Source: Entrophospora sp. SA101
Taxonomy: Eukaryota; Glomeromycota; Glomeromycetes; Entrophosporales; Entrophosporaceae
Length of the DNA: 16,308 nucleotides
Assembly: GCA_958430865.1 (NCBI GenBank)
Contig: CAUDNR010000391.1
Span: forward strand, 19,070 to 35,377
Direction of reading: 5' to 3'
Below are positions 1 to 9,526 of this stretch, one piece after another. Each line of letters starts with the position of its first letter. The stretch's first letter is position 1. The position numbers and the translations under genes were made by a program. A model generated the notes under the pieces. That model saw nothing but the letters and a program-made list of their open reading frames with translations, was not told the origin of the DNA and searched no databases.

Positions 1-183
1 ATTTTTACTTAATAAGCAAATGCGGTTAGGTTAATAAAATTTTTATTTTTTTTCATGTTTCTTTATTCAATTATTTCTGATGATCTGCAAGTGTCCTTAT
101 ATTTATGACCAGGAAGTGTACGTACGATCCTTTGAAAATCTTGAAATAAATTTTCCTCACAATCAATCAATCAATTAATAACA
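1..183. other. 5' flank of the PSMG4-like gene
   Basis: AT-rich noncoding sequence upstream of the first gene. It ends in three AATC units at 161-172, eleven bases before the start codon, so the repeat probably lies in the 5' leader. No reading frame or RNA gene was recognised. Confidence 0.5.
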
Positions 184-633
184 ATGACGACAATAGAACC
201 AACTATACCAAAATTCAAGGTCTATACATCAACACATTTATTTCTCTCACAAGAGATTTATTTTCAATTGACAATTTTTCAAGAAGATTCGGTTTGGGTT
301 GGTAATCAAGGAAATGAATTGTTGAATAATTTGGCCTCCACCAATTTCATCAATGCCAGCCACTGCCACAAATGCATTAACCAATGATGTTGATGAACTT
401 TCCAAGCAATTTGGAAAAAAGCTTGGTAAGTTTCATTATATATTTATTTCGATAATTAATTAACGTGTAAACTGAATGATTTTTAATTTTTAATTTTTAT
501 TAAAAAAAAAGCATCAAAATTTAAGAAACAATTTTTTATTAGTATTAACTTACCATCCGATAATACTGATAATACGATACTAATCTTTGCTGAAAAGAAA
601 GTATTGGAATTGATTAAAGAAATATTTCCATAA
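184..633 (+). CDS. PSMG4: Proteasome assembly chaperone 4 (PSMG4/Poc4-like), with apparent frameshift
   Basis: Small chaperone that, in known systems, pairs with PSMG3 to help assemble the 20S proteasome alpha ring in the cytosol. Two exons: 184-425 and 512-633, with a GTAAGT donor at 426 and an AAG acceptor ending at 511. The N-terminal half has the family pattern of a hydrophobic strand followed by a V-W-V-G motif (IFQEDSVWVG). The C-terminal half (KKQFFISINLPSDNTD, then ILIFAEKKV) matches the PSMG4 'K-x-V-F-V-S-Y-N-L' and 'LLVENRI' strands and ends shortly after, as in the family. The halves are in different frames: the first frame stops at 385, and the second is open only from 326. Dropping one base near 332-338 joins them and gives about 120 residues, against 123 for human PSMG4. 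This could be a sequencing indel or a damaged gene. The family call rests on recognised motifs, not a search. Confidence 0.75.
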
Positions 634-675
634 TTTTTTCGCTTATTAAAAAAAAGCAAGAAATATCAATAATTA

Positions 676-681
676 AATAAA
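676..681 (+). terminator. Possible polyadenylation signal of the PSMG4-like gene
   Basis: AATAAA lies 43 bases after the TAA stop codon at 631-633. That spacing suits a eukaryotic 3' UTR, but the motif is expected often by chance in such AT-rich DNA. Confidence 0.35.
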
Positions 682-814
682 GAAAAAGAATTTTCTTCAT
701 TATGTATAATAGCCGTAATATCATTTTCACCTTTCCAAGGATGTTAGTCATACAAATGGACCACTCTTTGAATTTTACTTTTTGATAAAGAAACCCCATT
801 TGTTGTTTGAATTG

Positions 815-847
815 AATCAATCAATCAATCAATCAATCAAATCAATC
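815..847. repeat. AATC tetranucleotide microsatellite
   Basis: Six perfect AATC units at 815-838, one extra A, then two further units to 847. A shorter run of three units sits at 161-172, on the other side of the PSMG4-like gene. Probably replication slippage. Confidence 0.9.
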
Positions 848-1535
848 AGAGATCATAGATGCTGTGGTATTACCCCTCATCAACCTCTTCATCAGTCTCT
901 TCATTATTAGTGGTGGATGATTCCAGTCCGAGCTAAATCCAGCAGAAAAGAAAAAAACAATTGTGCTAATATATGAGAGAATTTCATCGCTTGTAAATCA
1001 GGAGATATATATATATATTAATATTAATATACAATTAAGTTGAAACAGCAGACCGGAAACATACAATAAAGGCAAATAAAAAAAAATACACCGCTAGCAG
1101 CATTATTCTTTTGCTCGTCGTTAACCTCGCAGATTATTCATGCTTGGGTTTAAATGCATTACAGCCCTGTGCTTGTGTTCAGATCATCTGCAATGGTGGT
1201 ACAATGTTGGGTAAATCGTTGTTTCTAGGTTTCTAGGTTATTCAAAAAAATGAGTAGGCAACGAGCTTTCTGGGTCACAATAATCTTCTCGTTGTTATCT
1301 TTCCTGAAGGAAGATTCAACCTTCCGACAAACAAGGTCATTCATTGAATCGGTCTACAGTAATTGTTTCGTAGTAATAGTAACACCAAAAGACAGGCTTA
1401 TTTTCCGAAAATTGAAATTTGTTTTTGTTACACGATTTAAAATAAGTCTTCAATGCTAAAAAAAAACTTCTTATCAATATATACATATATATTTTCAAAA
1501 GGAAATGAATTTGGGCTGTGTATATTTCAGACATG

Positions 1536-1567
1536 TATTATTTATATTATTAATATAATAAATAATA
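1536..1567. repeat. 32-bp perfect AT palindrome
   Basis: The sequence equals its own reverse complement over 32 bases, centred between 1551 and 1552, and is all A/T. It lies 238 bases upstream of the H+-ATPase start codon and is followed by irregular AATAAT repeats. It could extrude as a cruciform or form a hairpin if transcribed; AT-rich context makes chance palindromes more likely than usual. Confidence 0.85.
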
Positions 1568-1685
1568 AATAATATAATAAATAATAAATAATAATATAAA
1601 TTAATTAAAATTATTACACAATATCAATATACATAAAACAGAAAAATATTTTTTTAGGGAAATTTTCATTTTCCCATCTCTACAC

Positions 1686-1713
1686 TTCATTATTCATTAT
1701 TCATTATTCATTA
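1686..1713. repeat. TTCATTA tandem repeat, four copies
   Basis: Four perfect tandem 7-base units end 91 bases before the H+-ATPase start codon, so they probably lie in the promoter or 5' leader. No function is claimed. Confidence 0.9.
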
Positions 1714-1804
1714 TTTGTAAATTTTAATTGTTATGTTATATTAAATAACTATTTATTGGATTGCAAAAAAATAAATAAAATAACACTCTCTCTCGTATAA
1801 AAAA

Positions 1805-4685
1805 ATGTCTGAAGAAAAGTCACAAAAAGTAGTAGGTGAAGAAGAGATTACATCTGGAAATGAAAAATTTGAAAGAGGAAGCATTGAACAAGGAGATATA
1901 AATTCAAAAGTTGAATTAATAGAGCAAAAACATGTTGGAATACAAGAGGACATACTCCCTGAATTAGAGGCTTTATTACACACCAATCCTTTGGAAGGTC
2001 TAACCACCGAAGAAGTTCAAAAACGGCTGGAACAATTTGGTAGAAATGAATTGGCAGAAGCAAAAACTAATTTCCTTTTAAAATTTTTATCCTATTTCAC
2101 TGGTGCGATCGCCTATCTGATTGAGATTGCCTGTATATTTGCTGCCATATTACAAAAATGGGTAACTTTTTTTTTTTAAAAAAATTACTTTTATTTCTTA
2201 TTTATTCTCATTTCCCTTTGTTCTTTTTCCTTTTTCCTAGCTTGATTTTAGTATTATTTTAGCTTTACTTCTTGTAAATGCTTTTATTGGTTTTATTGAA
2301 GAAGCTCGTGCTGAATCTGCACTGGACGCTTTAAAACAAACCCTTGCCTTAAAATCTAAAGTATGGCGTGATAAACAATTTATTGAAGTAGATGTTTCCG
2401 AATTGGTTCCTGGCGATATAATTGGTCTCAGGCTTGGTGACATTGTTCCAGCCGATGCTCGTTTACTTGGTATTTCTGTCACTGGTGGAGAAACTGAAGG
2501 TTATCTCTCAATAGATCAATCTGCTTTAACCGGTGAATCCTTACCTATTGAAAAAAAGAAGGGCGATACTGTCTACTCCTCATCAATAGTTAAACAAGGT
2601 CAAATGTTGGCTGTTGTAACAAAAACTGGCGCAGACACTTTTATTGGCAGAGCTGCTAATTTGATTTCACTCACCGTCGAACAAGGTCATTTCCAAAAAA
2701 TTGTCAGCGCTATAGGAAATTTCTTAATATTGATCACGGTTATTTTGGTTCTTATAATTCTTGTCTATCAATTGATTGCCTTCAGAGGCACTGAAAAAGG
2801 TCAACCACTCACTGTATTAGGTCATATTTTGGTTTTAACTATTGCTGCTATTCCTGTTGGTCTTCCTACTGTCTTGTCTGTAACTATGGCTGTTGGCGCA
2901 AAACAATTAGCTGCTAAAAAAGTCATTGTTAAACGTCTTACCGCTGTTGAAGAAATGGCTTCTATTTCAGTCCTTTGTTCTGACAAAACTGGTACTTTGA
3001 CTCTCAATGAGTTGACTTTCGATCAACCTTACCTTTGTCCCGGTTACACAAAAGATGATATTCTATTATATTCCTATTTATCTGCCGAACCTGGTGCGAA
3101 TGATCCTATTGAATCTGCTGTTCGTTCTGCTGCCGAAAGTCAATTGGATATATTACAGAACAGAACAAACAAGAATGAAGTGCCTGGTTACAAAGTTACC
3201 GCCTTCATACCTTTCAATCCAACAACAAAAATGACCAATGCCACCGTTGCAAATCTGAATACAAAAGAAGTATTCAAAGTTGCAAAAGGTGCACCTCCAG
3301 TTATTATTAAATTAGTTGGTGGTAATGATGATGCTGTAAATGCTGTCAATGATTTAGCTGTACGTGGTCTACGTGCTCTTGGTGTGGCTCGTACTAAACC
3401 TGGAAATTTGAATGAGTATGAATTGATTGGTATGATATCTCTATTAGATCCCCCTAGACCTGACTCTGCTGAAACAATCAGACGTTGTAAAGGATATGGT
3501 GTGGAAGTTAAGATGATTACCGGTGATCAATTGATCATTGCAAAAGAAGTCGCTCATAGACTTGGTATGAATCGTGTCATCTTGGATGCTAATCATCTTA
3601 TAGATCCAGACAAGTCTGAAGAAGAAATCACTAAACATTGTGAAAGAGCTGATGGTTTTGCTCAAGTCATACCCGAACATAAATATCGTGTGGTTGAACT
3701 TTTACAAAAACGTGGTCTACTTGTTGGTATGACCGGTGATGGTGTAAATGATGCACCAGCATTGAAGAAAGCAGATGTTGGTATCGCTGTACATGGCTGT
3801 ACTGATGCTGCTAGATCAGCTGCAGATATTGTGTTATTAGCTCCTGGTCTTTCCACAATTGTTGATGGTATCACAACATCACGTGCCATATTTCAACGTA
3901 TGAGATCTTATGCTTTATATCGTATCACTTCCACTGTTCATTTCTTGCTCTTTTTCTTCTTCATCACACTGATAGAGGATTGGGCAATGAGTGCAACCCT
4001 TTTAATTCTTATAGCTTTGTTAAATGATGCTGCCACTTTAGTGATAGCTGTAGATAATGTAAAAATTTCATCAAGTCCTGATAAATGGAGACTTGGACAA
4101 TTGATTACCTTGTCACTGGTATTAGGTGTACTTTTAACAATTCTTTCATTTGGACATTACTATATTGCACGTTATGTTTTTGGAATTGGGCTGGATGTAG
4201 CCGAATTACAGAATATCATGTATCTACACATTTCATCAGCTCCACATTTTGTCATTTTCTCGACTAGATTATCAGGGTACTTTTGGGAAAATTTACCATC
4301 ACCAACTTTTTTTATAGCTGTAATGGGTACTCAAGTGTTTGCTATGTTCATTTCAATTTATGGTGCTTTCACTGATGGTGGTGGTATTGGATGGGCATGG
4401 GGCCTTAGTATCATAGCAATTTCATTGGTATACTTTGTATTTTTAGATTTTGTTAAAGTTGCTATATTTAAATATTGGTCATTCGAATTAACAGCAAGAT
4501 TATGGCCATCAAAATCTCGTAAAACCAAATTACGTAGTCGCAAATTAGATGCTTCATATCAAATCAGGATTTCTCGAACTGTTGCAAAAATACGTAAAGT
4601 TGTTATAATTTGTAAGGTATTATTGGCTTTTGAACATGCAAAGAAATCAAGCAGAAAGAAAGCTATTGCTGGACCATCAGTTTAA
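1805..4685 (+). CDS. PMA1: Plasma-membrane H+-transporting P-type (P3A) ATPase
   Basis: Pumps protons out of the cell using ATP and energises secondary transport. Two exons, 1805-2161 and 2241-4685, joined in phase 0 across a GTAACT...CCTAG intron, giving 933 residues (yeast Pma1 is 918). Visible landmarks: M1-M2 around residues 85-140 spanning the splice site; actuator-domain LTGES with TGES at 216-219; phosphorylation site CSDKTGTLT with Asp367; MITGDQ in the P domain; hinge TGDGVNDAP from 617; membrane segment M5 with RITSTVH (Arg680, His686); and M6 with LLNDAATL, whose Asp715 aligns with the conserved proton-binding Asp. His686 aligns with the fungal M5 histidine, while the LND triplet looks more plant/protist-like. 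The C-terminus (about 60 residues) is very basic and lacks the usual fungal autoinhibitory tail motif. The start is the first ATG of an acidic N-terminal tail, as in the family. Confidence 0.95.
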
Positions 4686-5326
4686 TTTTAATAATTATAA
4701 TAATGATAATAACAATAATAATAATAATAATATATAATATTGTATTATATACGCTATAAAAATTATAATTAGAATTAATAATTATATATATTATATTATA
4801 TTATCAAAATAAATAATTTACCGTTTCTTTTACTATTTACTATCATATTTTTTAATTTACGTCAATTAAAAGGAGAATTTTAAATTTTTTGGGGGGGTTT
4901 TCTTGTATATTATTTATTATTATTTATATATATGAAAAACAAAAGTAATGCTGATAATCCGTTGTATTATTAATTTTATCTTTAAACAACTTTTTTTTTG
5001 TTACATTTTTTACGCAATTTTTGGGACAGTTCCGCCACAATTTATAATAAAGATCCGATTGGTTCACAAATTAATTTATGATCATATAGAAGGACTAATT
5101 ATTGTCCCCTGCTGACCTTTTTGTGCCGTTGTTATTTTACGTAGTATTTTCGGAAAAAAATAACCACACTTGGATCATCATAATAACAATGAGAAAAATC
5201 CGTTTCGATGTGAAAAAATTATAAATGTACTAGTCAAATTTTTATTTTTTTAAACAAAAAAAATTTATTTTCGAATAATAATAAAAAGTAAAATAAGCAT
5301 ACTAGTAAAATAAATAATAAACAACA
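4686..5326. other. Intergenic region between the H+-ATPase and EI24-like genes
   Basis: About 640 bases with no credible coding region. The first part is AAT/TA-rich 3' flank. A G7 run sits near 4891. The stretch 5020-5220 is of more mixed composition and includes an ATTGG (inverted CCAAT) at 5058-5062, which could belong to the promoter of the downstream gene. No RNA gene was seen. Confidence 0.5.
4808..4813 (+). terminator. Possible polyadenylation signal of the H+-ATPase gene
   Basis: AATAAA 122 bases after the stop codon, following a run of AAT-type repeats in the presumed 3' UTR. Weak evidence in an AT-rich background. Confidence 0.3.
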
Positions 5327-6939
5327 ATGTCTAAAACTACAACAAAAAGAAGGATACATTCTACTTCTAGTAATACAAGTGATAGTGGTAGCAGTGTTAG
5401 CAGCGTCAGTAGCAATTACGATAATGGCATAAGACATGATAATAATGTTAATAGTGATTATGATGTTAGTCGTATAAATTATAACAGTAGCAGTAGCAGT
5501 GTTAACAATAATAGTATTGGTGGTAATGATACAAGCATTATGAAAACTACTGTTAAAAAAAAAGAGAGAATGCAATATAAACAACTTGAATTTCAGGAGA
5601 ATGTTAAATTGTGCATGGAATATTTCTGGAGAGGTGTCTGTGACGCATTTACTTGGCCCACAAGTTTAATCACAATTTATGGGTAAATTGATTTTTATTT
5701 ATTCATGATATTGCTACTATGAATCATAACTATATTCATGCACACACACACACACATATACACACCCATTCATCAAATTTAGATCTAGTACACTTAGGAA
5801 TCGAACGTTAAAATGTTTGATTTTGAATGGAGTAATTTTTATAGGAAGTATATTTTTTTTCAAGAATTTGACATTGCCAATAATACACTTTTTCTTAGGG
5901 AATCCAATATCAAATAGTAAAGGAGAAGAACATTATTCACCATTTATTACAAATATTTTAGATTCAATTGTAAATTTAATTTATCAGGTATTTCTCACTC
6001 ATTTTTACACCTTGTAATGGTTTTTTTAATTATTTAATTAATTTGTTTATTTATTTTTGCTTATTTGTTTATTTATTTAACAGCTATTTTGGGTTTATCC
6101 AATATTTTTATTAAGTTTTATATTAAATTCAATGTGGTACCAAGACATTGCAGATCGTGTTTATATTGGAGAAACAATAAATTCTAAAAATTTTAATTAT
6201 AACAGATTCTTGAGAGTAGTAGCGGATGAGATTTACAGAACAATATTATTTATGAATTATTTAATATTTTCAACAATAATTTACATTATACCCAAGATTG
6301 GGCCATTTTGTTCATTTATATACTTTTGTTGGATTTATTCATTTTATAGTTTTGAGTAAGCAATTTTCTATTTTACGCTTTTTGTTTTCCTTGGGGGAGA
6401 GAAAATCGCTAAATTAAAAAATTAATAAAAAAATCCAAATAGATATAAATGGATAAATAAAGGCTGGTCATTAGAACAAAGGATTGATTATTTTGAAGAA
6501 AGATGGGCTTATTTTGCAGGATTTGGTATTTAATCAAAATCTCACTCCTTTAAAAATTTCACTTGATTGATATATTATTAAATGTAATTTATTTATTTTT
6601 ATTATTAGGTTTTATTTTTACTTCTGTTACATTTTTTGTAGATGTATTTTTTAGTGCTGGAATATTTGCTTTATTCTTTCCAATTGTAAGTGAATTAATT
6701 CATAATAGTAATATTATAAATATTATAAATGTTGATAGATTAACAAATATATATATATATATACCACATTACATTATATTTAGTACATAATAATGGCCAA
6801 TAATGCTTTACCAATGCCAAGAAATAACAAAAAGTTGGAATTCTCTCCACTGGTTCCTTATAAACTACCAATATTTTGGATGGCAAAAAGAATGAATGAT
6901 AAAATTATAAACATTTTTCATAATAGAGCAATTAGATAA
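5327..6939 (+). CDS. EI24: EI24-like ER multi-pass membrane protein
   Basis: Homologue of EI24/PIG8 (etoposide-induced 2.4), an ER membrane protein linked in animals to autophagy and p53-dependent cell death. Six exons can be joined with consistent phase: 5327-5682, 5783-5987, 6084-6355, 6443-6525, 6609-6685, 6784-6939, giving 382 residues. Residues 1-80 are a Ser/Asn-rich low-complexity tail. Family signatures: NGVIFIGS in the first hydrophobic segment, LFWVYPIFLLS...MWYQDIAD (residues 188-211), YSFYSFEYKWINKGW across the exon 3/4 junction, ERWAYFAGFG, and FFPIYIIMANNALP across the exon 5/6 junction, matching the family's F-P-L-F-I-I-S-A-N. At least four hydrophobic regions are evident. All introns are 83-100 nt with GT-AG ends. 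The tail points towards ARPC4, with 105 bp between stop codons. The family is well known; a role in this organism is inference. Confidence 0.92.
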
Positions 6940-7044
6940 TTATAATAATTATTATATATATATATATATAACAAACAAACAAACGAACAATAAACATTTA
7001 ATTAGAAATTTTTTTTTTTATTCATAAATTAAATAATGAACATT

Positions 7045-7879
7045 TCAAGTAAACTAAAAATAAATTAGAATTTATAATTAAATAGATAAATAAATTTCAT
7101 AATAATGAATATAATAAAACATAATTATTACCTGTAAAAGATAAGATTCTGCGATGGCTCTTGCTCTTTTATTGAAACTTAATTTCATCTCACTAATTTC
7201 TTTATCAACTTCTTCCATAAAGTTAATAATAAAATCTACCAATTTGTCCTTCAACATTTGTTCCGTGTGAAAATTTGTAATTAAAAAACTAATATCATAA
7301 CCCTATAATATATATATAAATCAATAATTTCAATATTATATAATATATATACATGTTAATATTATATAATTTTGATTCTATTTACTTTTATTGGTTTTCT
7401 TCTTAATATAATAAAATTATCGGCTCTTAACATCATAAATCTAGTGAATTTGTGACATAAAATTCTTTCCATTTCATCAGCTTGTTTGATCTTTATGCTC
7501 ATGCGCAATGAATTAATTGATGGCTCTATCAATACTCCTTCTTGTTCATTTCGGCTAATTATCAATGGATTCATTACAACTTCAGGCGAAGATCTATAAA
7601 ATCAAAGATTAAATATTATTATTCTTATTCTTATCCTTAATAATAACCATGATAATAATGACAATAATAATAATAATAATAAACCTAGCCTCTACTTCAG
7701 GCTTGTTGTGTCTTTCAACCACTTGAGATGGAAAATTTTCTAAACATAATGCAGCCGTTAAGGTTGATTTAACTGCTTTTAAATATGGACGCAATGTATT
7801 AGACTGAAAAAGCAAAGATCAATTAATTTAATATAAAATTATTATTGTTGCTTCTTTAAATGATGTGATTAATTACCAT
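7045..7879 (-). CDS. ARPC4: Arp2/3 complex 20-kDa subunit ARPC4
   Basis: Core subunit of the Arp2/3 complex, which nucleates branched actin filaments; ARPC4 forms the central dimer with ARPC2. Five exons on the minus strand: 7879-7877 (the ATG alone), 7803-7685, 7593-7386, 7302-7132 and 7053-7045 (nine bases, Phe-Thr-stop). Phases agree and the product is 169 residues, against 168 in human. Near-diagnostic stretches are visible: [94 protein letters not shown], and [13 protein letters not shown]. Without the last splice the frame would add about 19 unrelated residues before a stop, so the nine-base exon is favoured by length but less certain than the rest. The start codon sits directly on the first donor site (ATG then GTAATT). 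It is divergent from DNAJC17. Confidence 0.95.
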
Positions 7880-8007
7880 TTTCAAAAAAAAAACGAGAAA
7901 ATGTTCTTATCCCAAAATTGTTACACAGTAAATATCATTTTTAAAAAATTACGATTTTCTTTTTTGTACCATTATTTGTCAATAAACTATTGTCAAGAAA
8001 ATAAAAA
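7880..8007. promoter_or_regulatory. Shared divergent promoter region of ARPC4 and DNAJC17-like gene
   Basis: Only 128 bp separate the two start codons on opposite strands, so both promoters or leaders must share this interval. It holds A and T runs and two direct TTGTCAA copies (7976-7982 and 7990-7996). No clear TATA or CCAAT box was identified. Confidence 0.6.
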
Positions 8008-8921
8008 ATGAGTTCAGGAGAATTTATTGATTACTATGAAATACTTGGCGTGAATTATAATAGTACGGAAATAGAGATTAATAAAGCTTATCGTAAAAAA
8101 GCAATTACTTATCATCCTGATAAAAATTTAAATAATGTTGAAACTGGTAAATACATTAAAAATGTCTAGAGATTAGTTGTTTTATCTTTGAAAAAAAAAT
8201 TTATTTATTATATCACCATTCTTTTTGTTTAATAGCAACAAAGACTTTTCACACAATCACAAAAGCTTACAATATATTAACAGATCCAAAACAGAAATTA
8301 GAATATGATCTTAAATTTAAAGCCAGGATTGCTACAAAGAAAAGATTTGAATCATTAGATGGTAAAAGAAAAGCAATGAGAGAAGGTAAATAATAAGCAT
8401 TTAGATATATATATGTGAGAGAATTTGTATGTGTTCATTATATTAATAACAAATTAATACAATAGAATTGGAAGAGGCGGAAAAGTCAGCTAAACAACAA
8501 AAACTTGATATAAAAAAAGAACAAGAAGAAAGAATGAAAAGATTTTGGGAAAAAGAAGATCGATTAAGTAAAAAAAGGGATGACGATTTGTCATCAACCA
8601 ATATTAAAATTCCAAATAATTTATCATCTTCTTCTTCAAATATCAATATTAAAAAACAAACAATTGAAAATAAGGTGTGTGTGTATATATATCTATATAT
8701 ACCTATATATTTTAATTCATTAGTTATTGATTTATATGTTCTTGTACCTCTTTTTTTAGGAAAAGATAATTCAAGATTTTCAAAATTATGAAAAGAGTGT
8801 TTTTGAATTAATGGAAGAGGCCATTAAAATTCAAAAAATGAAAAAAATGAAAAAAAATTCTAAATTAAACAATAATGATGATGATGATGATAACGATAAT
8901 AATGACAGAACAAAAATATGA
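8008..8921 (+). CDS. DNAJC17: DNAJC17/Cwf23-like J-domain protein
   Basis: J-proteins stimulate Hsp70 ATPase; the DNAJC17/Cwf23/Cwc23 family works with the spliceosome in the nucleus. Four exons with consistent phase: 8008-8146, 8236-8385, 8466-8674, 8760-8921, giving 219 residues. Residues 8-70 are the J domain: [26 protein letters not shown] with the HPD triad at 36-38, then [16 protein letters not shown]. The following charged helix begins [20 protein letters not shown], close to the DNAJC17 pattern (KLDEKRKK...LEARE), and continues as a long Lys/Glu coiled coil. The C-terminus is Lys-rich followed by an Asn/Asp run. Human DNAJC17 ends in an RRM; none is seen here, so the protein is shorter than the human one. 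The intron 3 donor lies in a GT repeat. Another J-protein subfamily remains possible. Confidence 0.85.
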
Positions 8922-9526
8922 CGACCAAAAAATGAAAATTTGGCAAGTTGATGTCCAAGAACAAAAATCACGGGGTTTGACCACTCTTGTAATTCATAAT
9001 CAGTCTTTTAGACGTGTTGCACCATGTTTATATGTGTATGCGTGTGTATGTATGTATTTAGTGTTACATTATTTTTATGTATAGTGTAATATTATATATA
9101 GATAAAGTGTGATGAAAATCTTCCATTTATATATATATATATGAATTGAAGAGAGGGGTTGTATATGTTAATTTTTAGTCTAAAACAATAAGAGCTTTAA
9201 AATGAATGGAATTCAACATTTAAATGGGCATGTTATAAGCTAATGTTCAACATTAAAATAATAATAACAATAACAATAATAATAATAATAATAATAAATG
9301 CGTGGAGCCCTCGTGACAAAAAACCATAATTACCTAAAATCAAAATGTGCATATTTTGGTCCCCTGAAAGTATATATAACTTGTTTAACAATATGGCCCC
9401 ATAATTTATTTTTTAATTTAAAATTATTTATAATTAATCGAAATAATTTTTAGGTTTATTATTATTACATATATACAAAAAAAATTTTATTATCTAGAAA
9501 CCAATAATAATAATATTCTAAGGATT
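8922..9526. other. Intergenic region between the DNAJC17-like and F-box genes
   Basis: About 605 bases. It has TA runs (near 9130), a CAA/TAA-type run ending in AAT repeats around 9255-9297, and a TATATA stretch near 9371 about 150 bases before the next start codon that could serve as a TATA element. No RRM-coding continuation of the J-protein, no tRNA and no other gene was seen. Confidence 0.5.

Larger units (their letters stand above)
634..1804. other. Long intergenic region upstream of the H+-ATPase gene
   Basis: About 1.17 kb without a credible gene. Short open frames here show no conserved motif or splice structure. It holds an AATC microsatellite (815-847), a C4T stress-element-like word (873-877), short TA runs near 1007, a duplicated TTTCTAGG (about 1220-1240), a 32-bp perfect AT palindrome (1536-1567), irregular AATAAT/AAT repeats to about 1615, four tandem TTCATTA units (1686-1713) and a CT-rich stretch (1785-1794) just before the start codon. 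The pump's promoter and 5' leader must lie here, but I cannot place the transcription start. Confidence 0.55.

Noticed and set aside
300..340. A mini-intron to explain the PSMG4 frame change
   Set aside because: The only GT...AG pairs in the interval would give introns of about 10 bases, far below the 65-100 bases of the others here.
614..820. Minus-strand 68-codon frame
   Set aside because: Lies over the 3' end of the PSMG4-like gene and flanking repeats; no motif or homology seen.
815..847. AATC repeats on both sides of the PSMG4-like gene as possible transposon or CRISPR repeats
   Set aside because: Simple tetranucleotide slippage repeats of unequal length, without spacers, terminal repeats or target-site duplication.
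1250..1534. Overlapping + and - strand frames (about 65-69 codons) upstream of the H+-ATPase
   Set aside because: Short, mutually overlapping, without domain or splice support; expected by chance over this length.
5234..5584. 116-codon minus-strand frame rich in Ile/Thr/Asn
   Set aside because: Antisense shadow of the Ser/Asn-rich exon 1 of the EI24-like gene.
8875..9084. 69-codon + strand frame starting in the ATG repeat
   Set aside because: Out of frame with the J-protein's last exon and composed of its Asp/Asn-coding repeat plus 3' flank.
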